Source: PALSA-612 sp963776735
GTDB lineage: Bacteria; Actinomycetota; Thermoleophilia; Gaiellales; Gaiellaceae
Length of the DNA stretch: 64,000 nt
Direction of reading: 5' to 3'
Assembly (NCBI GenBank): GCA_963776735.1
Contig: CAVZNV010000023.1
Coordinates: 124,001-188,000 of the forward strand
Positions 1 through 7,800 of the stretch are shown here, piece by piece (position 1 is the first letter of the stretch; every line of letters starts with the position of its first letter). A program made the translations under genes and the position numbers. The notes under the pieces were generated by a model. That model searched no databases. It was not told the DNA's origin and saw nothing but the letters and a program-made list of their open reading frames with translations.

Positions 1-1157
1 TAGAAGCTGTGCTGGCCGTTCGTGCCGGGCTCGCCCCAGAACACCGGGCCGGTCGGGTAGTCGACGCGCAGGCCGTCGACGGTCACGGACTTGCCGTTCG
101 ACTCCATCGTCAGCTGCTGCAGATAGGCGGGAAAGCGCTTCAGGTACTGCTCGTACGGCATCACGCCCTGCGTCTCCGCGCCGAAGAACTCCGCGTACCA
201 GACCGCGAGCAGCCCCATCAGCACCGGCAGGTTCTGCGCCAGGGGCGCCGTGCGGAAGTGCTCGTCGACGGCATGGAAGCCGGCGAGCATGTCCCGGAAC
301 GCGTCGGGGCCGATCGCGATCATCGTCGAGAGGCCGATCGCCGAGTCCATGGAGTAGCGGCCGCCGACCCAGTCCCAGAAGCCGAACATGTTCGCGGGGT
401 CGATGCCGAACTTCTTCACCTCGGTCTCGTTGGTCGAGACGGCGACGAAGTGCTTCGCGATCGCCTCCTCGTCGCCGAGCGCTGCCAGCGCCCAGGCCCG
501 CGCGGAGCCGGCGTTCGTCATCGTCTCGAGCGTCGTGAACGTCTTCGAGGAGATGACGAACAGCGTCTCGGCCGGGTCCAGGTCGCGCGTCGCCTCGACG
601 AAGTCGGTGCCGTCCACGTTGGACACGAACCGGAAGGTCATGTCCCGCCGGGAGTAGAAGCGGAGCGCCTCGTAGGCCATCACCGGCCCGAGGTCGGAGC
701 CGCCGATGCCGATGTTGATCACGTTGCGAATCGGCTTTCCCGTGTGGCCCGTCCAGTCGCCGCTCCGCACGCGGTCCGAGAACGACGACATGCGGTCGAG
801 CACCTCGAGCACCTCCGGCCGCGCGTACGGGCAGCCGGCCGGCGCGCGCAGCGCGACGTGCAGGACGGCTCGATCCTCCGTGACGTTGATGTGCTCGCCC
901 GCGAACATCGCGTCGATGCGCCGGCGCAGCCCGCACTCCTCGGCCAGCCTGACGAGCAACTCGAGGGTTGTGTCGGTGACGCGGTTCTTCGAGTAGTCGA
1001 GGTAGACGCCCTCGGCCTCGAGAACGAGCCGGGTGCCGCGATCGGGGTCGGCGTCGAAGAGGTCGCGCAGGTGCTCGCGCTCGATCGAGCGGTAGTGCTT
1101 CTCGAGCGCCTTCCAGGCGGGGCGCTCGCGGAGCGGCGGACGGCTCACGCCCGGCAT
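1..1157 (-). CDS. pgi: Glucose-6-phosphate isomerase, 3' end outside window
   Basis: Interconverts glucose-6-phosphate and fructose-6-phosphate in the cytoplasm (glycolysis/gluconeogenesis). The frame is open from the ATG at 1157 to the window edge, about 385 codons, so the C-terminus is missing. The N-terminal region has the family look (LEAEGVYLDYSKNRVTD) and the last residues in the window read GPVFWGEPGTNGQHSF, a strongly conserved PGI stretch. A GTG at 1148 lies 7 nt after a TACGAT -10-like box, so a leaderless start three codons in is also possible. It is transcribed divergently from the NUDIX gene with almost no intergenic space. The identification is firm; only the start is uncertain. 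Confidence 0.93.
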   Translation of the reverse strand, partial: MPGVSRPPLRERPAWKALEKHYRSIEREHLRDLFDADPDRGTRLVLEAEGVYLDYSKNRVTDTTLELLVRLAEECGLRRRIDAMFAGEHINVTEDRAVLHVALRAPAGCPYARPEVLEVLDRMSSFSDRVRSGDWTGHTGKPIRNVINIGIGGSDLGPVMAYEALRFYSRRDMTFRFVSNVDGTDFVEATRDLDPAETLFVISSKTFTTLETMTNAGSARAWALAALGDEEAIAKHFVAVSTNETEVKKFGIDPANMFGFWDWVGGRYSMDSAIGLSTMIAIGPDAFRDMLAGFHAVDEHFRTAPLAQNLPVLMGLLAVWYAEFFGAETQGVMPYEQYLKRFPAYLQQLTMESNGKSVTVDGLRVDYPTGPVFWGEPGTNGQHSF

Positions 1158-1165
1158 CGTACGCT
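1156..1165. promoter_or_regulatory. Overlapping divergent -10 boxes for pgi and the NUDIX gene
   Basis: Within 10 bp, TACGAT on the minus strand (1161-1156) and TACGCT on the plus strand (1160-1165) share the central TA. Each matches the TAnnnT form of an actinobacterial -10 box. The first would give a leaderless pgi mRNA at the GTG at 1148, the second a near-leaderless mRNA at the ATG at 1175. No -35 is obvious. This is inferred from motif and spacing only. Confidence 0.4.
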
Positions 1166-1174
1166 GCGCGCTGC

Positions 1175-1639
1175 ATGAAGAACCCGCTGCTCGTCGCCGC
1201 CGACCGGCTCCGCCACGCGTGGTGGTTCGTCGCGCGACCCAGGTCGCTCGGCGTGCTCGCGCTCGTCGTCGACGAGAACGGCCATGTCCTGCTCGTCGAG
1301 CACACGTACCGCCACGGCTGGTACCTCCCCGGCGGCGGCGTGCACCGCAAGGAAGGACTTGCCGACGCGGTGCGCCGGGAGCTGCGCGAGGAAGTCGGCG
1401 TCGTTCCGACCGCGGAGCCGCGCCTCCACGGCGTCTACTGGAACTTCCGCGAGGGCAAGTCCGACTACGTCGTCGTCTTCGCCGTCGAGCGCTGGGAGCG
1501 GCGCGACGTGAAGAGCCTGGAGATCGAGAACAGCGCCTTCTACGCGACGGACGGGTTGCCGGACGACGTGTCCGAGCCCGCCCGGAGGCGCATCGACGAG
1601 CTGGCCGCGGGCAGCTCGGGGGTGTTCGGCGAGTGGTGA
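1175..1639 (+). CDS. NUDIX hydrolase
   Basis: A 154-aa NUDIX-fold pyrophosphatase-type enzyme that hydrolyses a nucleoside-diphosphate-linked substrate, which the sequence does not identify. The complete NUDIX box is present at about residues 52-74: glycine, five residues, Glu, seven residues, then RELREEVGV, supplying the metal-binding glutamates. A WYLPGGG strand precedes it, as is usual. The start at 1175 lacks a Shine-Dalgarno and sits 9 nt after a TACGCT box. It converges with the next gene, the stops being only 7 bp apart. It could be a house-cleaning mut-type enzyme; the family is certain, the substrate unknown. Confidence 0.88.
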   Translation: MKNPLLVAADRLRHAWWFVARPRSLGVLALVVDENGHVLLVEHTYRHGWYLPGGGVHRKEGLADAVRRELREEVGVVPTAEPRLHGVYWNFREGKSDYVVVFAVERWERRDVKSLEIENSAFYATDGLPDDVSEPARRRIDELAAGSSGVFGEW

Positions 1640-1646
1640 GGTGGAC

Positions 1647-2631
1647 TTACGTCGTGCCGGCAACCCGGCGACGGGAGATCTGCCTCAGTGTCGGCAATCC
1701 CGCCAGCGCCGGGATCATCGGCAGCCACAGGTTCATGAACCGGTAGACGACCACGGCGACGATCGCCGGAGCGAGCGCGATCCCGACCAGCACGAGCGAG
1801 ATCGGCAGGAGCAGTTCCACGATCCCTGCGCCGCCGAGCGGCAGCGTCCGCCGGCTGAGTGCGTACCCGGTCGCGTACCCGAGGACGAGTTGCGCGAGCG
1901 GCGGCGGTTCCTGGAAGAACACGTGCAGCGCCGCCCAGAGACAGGCGATGTCGCCGGCCCAGTAGAGCGCGATGCCGGCGAACGCAAGGCCGCATGGGAA
2001 CGGCCGGATCGCCATCGCCTTGACCAGGTTCAGCGCCTCGACGGCATGGCTCACGTGCTTGCCGATCCAGCGAGGCAGCGTCACGCGCCGACGGTTCAGC
2101 ATCAGCAGCCGTCACGGCGACGAACCCGAACGGGACGCCGACGATCCACGGGAAGGTCAGGCTCGTGTCGATGTCGGGCCGTGTCTGCAGGACGATGTAG
2201 ATTGCCGCGCCCATCGCCGCCGGTGCGAGTACGACGTACTCGAGAGCGCCGAGGCCGAGCACGCGCGACCTGGCCTCTTTCCGCGGGACGCCGGCGTCGC
2301 GCAGCAGCGATTCGTCGAGCGCAAAGCCGCCGGAGGCGACGAAGACGCCGAAGCCGGTCGAGACCATCGCGGCAGTGGACGTCAGCGGCAACTCGGTGCC
2401 GTGCTCGGCGCGCGCGACCTCGCGGTACGCGACGATGTAGCCGAGGTACGCGACGAACTCGGCTGCGAGAGCGACGAGGATCCACCACCAGTGCACGTGC
2501 ACGAGACGGTGGTAGACGATCACGAACCCGGCCCACCACGAGAGCCCGGTGAAGGCGCCGAGGGTCAGCACGGCCGCCGCGACCACGAAAAACGCGACGC
2601 GATGAGCCTTGTAGAGGTGCTCGACCGACAC
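1647..2631 (-). CDS. Lysylphosphatidylglycerol synthase-type membrane protein (UPF0104-like), frameshifted
   Basis: A polytopic membrane protein resembling the integral-membrane domain of LPG synthases and flippases (UPF0104/AglD2-like). The GTG at 2631 begins MSVEHLYKAHRVAFFVVAAA. The frame holds several membrane segments to about 2105, where the reading continues one base out of phase (from MLNRRRVTLPRWIG at 2102) through ALYWAGDIACLW and PLGGAGIVELLLPISLVL to a stop at 1647. One extra base near 2103-2108 would explain this, and each half makes good membrane protein. Similar single-base breaks occur in obg and the RNase E/G gene, so a sequence error is more likely than a real pseudogene. 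A SigB-like promoter lies upstream at 2645-2669. Confidence 0.7.
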
Positions 2632-2644
2632 CGCTGTACCGACG

Positions 2645-2669
2645 ATACCCGTCCTGGCGCCACACGAAC
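2645..2669 (-). promoter_or_regulatory. SigB/SigF-like promoter of the UPF0104-like gene
   Basis: On the minus strand GTTC, 15 nt and GGGTAT resemble the general-stress sigma consensus (GTTT, 15-17 nt, GGGTAT). The expected transcript start falls a few bases before the GTG at 2631. Similar boxes occur at several genes between 10 and 16 kb near a SigF-type sigma gene. Motif-based only. Confidence 0.4.
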
Positions 2670-2698
2670 CGCGCCGGGCCCGAGCTCTTCGTGGATCC

Positions 2699-4138
2699 TT
2701 AACCCGCCGCGACGGCCTCGAGCGCGCCGACCTCCTGGTCCAGCCAGGCGAAGACGTCGTGCCGGTGCACCCGTCTCGCGAGCCGTTCGATTCGGTAGCG
2801 GCGGTCGTCCTCCTCCAGCTCGAGCGCGAGCTCGATCGAGCCCGCCAGCCCCTCGACGTCGAACGGGTTGCACGGAAGCGCCTCGCGGAGCTCCTCGGCG
2901 GCGCCCGCGAACTCGCTGAGCACGAGCACGCCCGCGGACTCGACGGCGTCCTGCATGACGACGAACTCCTTGGCGACGAGGTTCATCCCGTCACGGAGCG
3001 GCGTCACGAGGCACACGTCCGCAATGCCGTAGTGGCCGAGCAGCTGGCCGGCCGAGAGCCCGCGGTACAGGTAGTGGACGGGCACGTCCTGGCCGGGCGC
3101 CGTGAAGCGGCCGTTGATCCGTCCCACGATCTGCTCGACCTCGGCGCGCAGCTCCCGGTACTCGCGGATGTCGCCCCGGCTCGGCACCGCGATCTGCAGC
3201 ACGGCGATCCGCCCCCGGAGGTCCGCACGCCGCTCGAGCAGGAGCTCGATCGCGCGGAACCGCTCGACGATCCCCTTCGTGTAGTCGAGCCGGTCGACAC
3301 CGACGAGGACGCGGCGGCCCGCGAACTGCCGGCGCAACCGGCCGAGCGCCCGGTCGATCGACTCGCTGCGCGCCTGGTCGCGCATCCCGGCTGCGTCGAT
3401 CGAGATCGGGTGCGTGGCCGTCAGCACCGTTCTCCCGTCGCCGAGCCGGATCCGGTGGCCGTCGATCTCGATGTCGTCCTTCAGTCGCCGGCAGGTCCGC
3501 ACGAAGTTCTCCCGGAACTCCTCCGTCTGGAAACCGACGACGTCGGCGCCGAGCATCCCGTCGACCAGGTGCTCGCGCCACGGCAGGCGCGCGAACAGCT
3601 CGGGCGCCGGAAACGGGATGTGGAGGAAGAAGCCGATCGGGCGGCCGGTCCCGGCGCGGCGGAGCAGCGCAGGTACGCACACGAGCTGGTAGTCGTGCAC
3701 CCAGAACAGCGAGTCGCCGGTCGCGGTCTCGATCGCGCGCTCTGCGAACTGCTCGTTGGCGGCGCTGTAGTCGTGCCACCAGCGGCGGTCGATCACGACC
3801 CGGTCGGCGAGGCCGTGGAAGAGCGGCCAGAGCGTCCGGTTCGAGAAGCCGTGGTAGTAGCCCTCGACCTCCGACCGGGGCAGCGAGACCGGTGCGAGCC
3901 GGACGTCGAGGTCGGGAAGCCGGTGCGGCACGCCCGTCGAGCCGCCGTCCCAGCCGATCCAGGAGCCCGGGCGGGCGTCGAAGGTCGGTCTGAGCGCCGT
4001 CACGAGCCCTCCGTCAGCCGTCCGCCAGCCGCTACGGGTCTTCACGACGGGCAGCCGGTTCGCCACCGTCACGAGCGGTGCCGAACGGAGCCCGCCGTCG
4101 CTCCGCTGCTGCGCACGGCCGGGACGGGCACTGGTCAT
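2699..4138 (-). CDS. otsA: Trehalose-6-phosphate synthase (GT20)
   Basis: Makes trehalose-6-phosphate from a nucleotide-activated glucose and glucose-6-phosphate, the first step of the OtsAB trehalose pathway in the cytoplasm. The sequence has the GT20 N-terminal VTVANRLPV segment, WVHDYQLVCVPALLR, FFLHIPFPAPELFARLPWR, GVDRLDYTKGIVERFRAIE, and the C-terminal TPLRDGMNLVAKEFV that binds nucleotide phosphate. At about 480 aa it is normal for OtsA. The ATG at 4138 has AGAGG 5 nt upstream; a GTG at 4159 just after GGAAGGAG is an alternative. No otsB phosphatase gene is adjacent. Trehalose fits the stress-response genes that follow. Confidence 0.93.
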   Translation of the reverse strand: MTSARPGRAQQRSDGGLRSAPLVTVANRLPVVKTRSGWRTADGGLVTALRPTFDARPGSWIGWDGGSTGVPHRLPDLDVRLAPVSLPRSEVEGYYHGFSNRTLWPLFHGLADRVVIDRRWWHDYSAANEQFAERAIETATGDSLFWVHDYQLVCVPALLRRAGTGRPIGFFLHIPFPAPELFARLPWREHLVDGMLGADVVGFQTEEFRENFVRTCRRLKDDIEIDGHRIRLGDGRTVLTATHPISIDAAGMRDQARSESIDRALGRLRRQFAGRRVLVGVDRLDYTKGIVERFRAIELLLERRADLRGRIAVLQIAVPSRGDIREYRELRAEVEQIVGRINGRFTAPGQDVPVHYLYRGLSAGQLLGHYGIADVCLVTPLRDGMNLVAKEFVVMQDAVESAGVLVLSEFAGAAEELREALPCNPFDVEGLAGSIELALELEEDDRRYRIERLARRVHRHDVFAWLDQEVGALEAVAAG

Positions 4139-4246
4139 CCCGGCCTCTGCTCTCGTCACCGCTCCTTCCCTTCTCCGCTCCGGCGCGCGGTGAAACGCCT
4201 GCGTCCCGGCGTGTTTCGGAACCGACGACACGTGCGACTACACAGT

Positions 4247-4414
4247 ATGACCTCCCATGCCCCGCAGCTGATCGGTCTCGCCAGCTCCACCTGCGTCTTG
4301 GCGGCGATGATCGTCCTCGGCGTGTCCAGAGGACTGCTGAACCGCACGCCGCTCCGCCACTGCCCGTCCTGCGGGAGGTACGTCCGCAACGGCGCCCGCT
4401 GCAGCTGCGGCTAG
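4247..4414 (+). CDS. Small membrane protein with C-terminal Cys4 knuckle
   Basis: A 55-aa open frame, divergent from otsA. It has a hydrophobic helix at about residues 8-30 (LIGLASSTCVLAAMIVLGV) and a tail containing CPSCG and CSCG (Cys39, 42, 52, 54), which could bind one zinc. A TM helix followed by a cytoplasmic zinc knuckle is a known small-protein design. It stops 4 bp before the convergent gene's stop. Its frame is continuous with a long non-coding frame opposite otsA, so the start rests on the protein's composition, not on length. Function unknown. Confidence 0.5.
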   Translation: MTSHAPQLIGLASSTCVLAAMIVLGVSRGLLNRTPLRHCPSCGRYVRNGARCSCG

Positions 4415-4417
4415 CGA

Positions 4418-4831
4418 CTACAGCAGCGCTGCCAGGAGTGCCTTCCGGCCCGGGATGATCCGGCCGAGGAAGGCCATGTACGAGCGGCCGTTGGCCCTGT
4501 CGACGAGCGTCAGGCGGGTCCAGAAGAGGCGCTGCTGGACCTCCACCTCGAGCGATTCGCGGTCGATGCTGCCGATCGTGTACGTGTCGGTCTTCCGGTA
4601 GCCGAAGACGTGGACGGCGGTCTTGCCGGCGGCGATCGTGACGAACCGCGGCAGGTCGACGGCATCGTGCCGCCGCAAGCGCTTCACGCGCGCGCCGAGC
4701 ACGGCGGACGACGCAGCGCCGCCCGCCGCCACGGACTTGCCGTAGCGCGACTCCAGGCTTTGCGCGTCGGCGAACGCGACCACCGGCTCACCGACGATCT
4801 CCTCGACCCGCTCCTTCGTGATCCGAGCCAT
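4418..4831 (-). CDS. Conserved hypothetical protein, 137 aa
   Basis: Soluble 137-aa protein that I do not recognise. It opens with a short helical segment (MARITKERVEEIVGEPVVAF), then a Gly/Ala-rich linker, then alternating strands (FVTIAAGKTAVHVFGY, DRESLEVEVQQRLFWTRLTLVD) suggesting a small beta-rich, PH-like domain. It ends in basic residues and a hydrophobic ALLAALL tail. The ATG lies exactly 6 nt after a TAGCCT -10-like box with no Shine-Dalgarno, so it is probably translated leaderless. Its position between otsA and the sensor phosphatase does not reveal a role. Confidence 0.65.
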   Translation of the reverse strand: MARITKERVEEIVGEPVVAFADAQSLESRYGKSVAAGGAASSAVLGARVKRLRRHDAVDLPRFVTIAAGKTAVHVFGYRKTDTYTIGSIDRESLEVEVQQRLFWTRLTLVDRANGRSYMAFLGRIIPGRKALLAALL

Positions 4832-4872
4832 GCACCGAGGCTAGGCCGAGGCGGCGGCCGCGGCTAGAGGGA

Positions 4873-7800
4873 TCAACCCTCGACGGAGCCGTTCGAGGCC
4901 GGTCCGCCGTTCGCGCGCGGCGTCGCGAGGCGGCGGCTGAGGCGCACTTCGGTACCGCCTGCCTCGCGCGAGACCTCGACGTCGTCCATCAGCGCCTCCA
5001 TCAGCTTGAGCCCGTAGCCGCCGCTGTCACGCGACGGATCGGGGTCGCGCCAGCGGCCGAAATCGCGGACGACGACGGAGATGCGGCCGTTCGAGCGCGT
5101 GCCGCTGAGCTCGAACTCGTGCGGGCCGGGGACCGCGTCGGCCGCGTGCACGATCGCGTTCGCGCACGCCTCGGAGCACGCGACGAGGATGTCGTTCGCC
5201 TCCTCGGGCTCGATCCCGCCGGAGTCGAGCCAGGCACGGAGGCTCCGCCGCATCTCGGCGAGCGAGGAAGGCTCGGAGGCGAGCCGGAGCGCGAGGCTCG
5301 GTGCCGGGAGCCAGCGGAGCGCGACGAGCGCCACGTCGTCCTGCCGCGTGTCGACCTGGAGCTTCTCGCCGACGTGGTCGAGGAGCCCGTCCAGCGAATC
5401 GGGCCCGGTCTCGACCGCCTCGCACAGCCGGTCCATGCCCTCGTTCAGCGTCATCGTGCGGCTCTCGACCAGGCCGTCCGTATAGAGGACCAGCAGGTCG
5501 CCGGGCTGGAGCTCGACGGATGCCTGCCTGCCGCGCGTGTCGAGGCCGATCCCGATCGGCGTCGAGCGCCCGCCCTCGAGGTAGACCGCCGGCCAGCCCG
5601 GCCGCAGGTGCAGCGGCGGCGGATGACCGGCGCTCGCGTAGCGGCACGTGCCGCGCTCGGTGTCGATCACGAGATAGGCGACGGTGGCGAAGGGCGCGCC
5701 GACGGTTCGGGCCAGGTCGGCCAGGCGGCTCAGGACCGAGCTCGGCTTGAGCCCATCGAGCGCGTACACCCGCAGCGCGTTCCGGAGCTGCGCCATCGCG
5801 GCCGCCGCGATCACGCCCTTTCCGACGACGTCGCCGACGACGACCCCGACGCGGTGGTCGCCGAGCTCGATCACGTCGTACCAGTCGCCGCCGACCTCGA
5901 GCTCGTTGCGGCCGGGCAGGTAGCGGACGGCCACGTCGAGCCGGTCGATATCGGGCAGCTGGCCGGGAAGGACGCTCTGCTGGAGCGTGATCGCAATCTC
6001 GTGCTCGCGCTCGTACATCATCATCCGCTCGAAGGCGAGCCCGGCGCGGTCGGCGGCGAGGCCGAGCAGCTCGAGGTCGTCCTCGGTGAACGTGTCCGGG
6101 GTCAGGCTGCTGACGTGCATGACGCCGAGGACGCGTCCCTTGACCGTCAGCGGAACGCCGATCAGCGAGCCGCCCGCATCGCGAAGGTACTCGCTGACCA
6201 CGTCCACCTCGGACAGGTCGGCGATAAGGCGCGGCTCGCCGGTGGCGGCGATCCGGCCCGCGATGCCGCGCCCCACCGGCACACGGACGCGTTCCTGGAC
6301 GTCGGCGCCGACGCCCTCGGCGGCCCGGATGAACAGCGCACCCTCCTCCTCGTCGAGCGTGAGGACGACCGCGCGGTCGGCGTGCAGGATGCGCCGGAGG
6401 TGCGAGAGCAGCTCGCGGAGGAACTCGTCGACCGTCTCGGCCGACAGTCCGGTCTCCACGATCGTCTGCAGCTGGTGGAGGCGGCGGCTCGCCTCCTCTG
6501 CAGCGCGCCTCGCCTCCTGCTCGCGCTCGTACAGCCGGGCGCGCTCGAGCGCCTGCCCGCACTGCTGCAGGAGCACGTCGATCAGCGCCCTGTCCTCCTG
6601 GCTCAGCGTCCGGCGCTGCTCGAAGCTGACGGTGAGCAGGCCGAGCGGCTCCTCGGCACCTATGAGCGGGATGAAGCCGACGGCCTCGAGCCCCTGCCGC
6701 ACCTGCGCGTGGTCGGGATAACGGGCCGCGAGCTCGTCGGCGGACTCGAACCAGAGCACGTTCTTCGTGCGGACCGCGGCGACCGCCGGCACCTCCTGTG
6801 ACGTGGAGAGCGTGCCGTAGCGGCCGAGCAGGTCGCCGAGGTGGCCCGTGGCGGTGGCGAGCTCGAGCGCCGAGCCGTCCTCGGTCAGAAGCTGGGTCGC
6901 GGCCGCGTCCGCACCGAAGGCAGCACCGCTCTCGACCGCGACCGCGCGCGCGACCTCCTCCGTCGTCACCGCCTGCGCGAGTGCGGCAGTGATGCGGTGC
7001 AGGTGACCGAGGCGTTCGGACGCGCGTTCGGCCGACGCCCGCGCCTGGCGCTCGCGGTCGTAGTCGTACGCGTTCGTGAGCGCGAGGGCGGCACGGCTCG
7101 CGAACTCGCCGGCGAGGTCGAGGTCGCGCTGCGAGAACGCGCGGTCGCCGGTCGTCGCCATCGTCAGCACGCCGGTCGCCTCGCCGTGCGCGACGAGCGG
7201 CAGCGCGTGCCAGGAGCGCATGCCGAGGGACTCGAGCGTGCGCAGCTGGGTCTCGTCGAGGGACAGCGCGTCGAGGAAGCCCGAATCGAGGCGCGGGATC
7301 GCGACCGCCTGCTTTGTCCGCACGACACGCGCCAGCGCGGACTCGGGCTCGGCGTCGAGGTCGATCCGCACGTTGCGCAGCTCGCGCATCAGCTCGGTCT
7401 TCACCGGGTCGACGTTGACCGAGGCGGCGCGTCGAAGGAAGTGCCGTTCCTCGAGCAGGAAGAAGCTGACGGCGTCGGCGAGGCGCGGGACCGTGAGCGA
7501 CAGCAGCGTGTCGAGCAGCTCGTCGACCTCGAGCGTGCCGGCGAGCGTCTGCGACACCTCGCTGAGGAACTGCAACTCGCCGCGGTGCTGCTCGGCGGCC
7601 GCCCGGGCGGCGCTCTCTCGTTCGAAGAGCTGGGCGCGCTCGAGCGACTGGCTGCACTGCCCGACGAACGAGGTGATGAGCGCCTTCTGGTCGTCCGGGA
7701 ACGTGCGCGGGCCGTCGAACCGGAGCGCGAGGAAGCCGAACGGCCGCTCGGCCGAGACGAGCGGCAGGGCGGCCAGCGCCTCGCCGCCGGTCGCCTGCGT

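Noticed and set aside
1647..2631. Programmed +1 frameshifting in the UPF0104-like gene
   Set aside because: No slippery site or stimulator seen, and similar single-base breaks in obg and RNase E/G point to sequence error.
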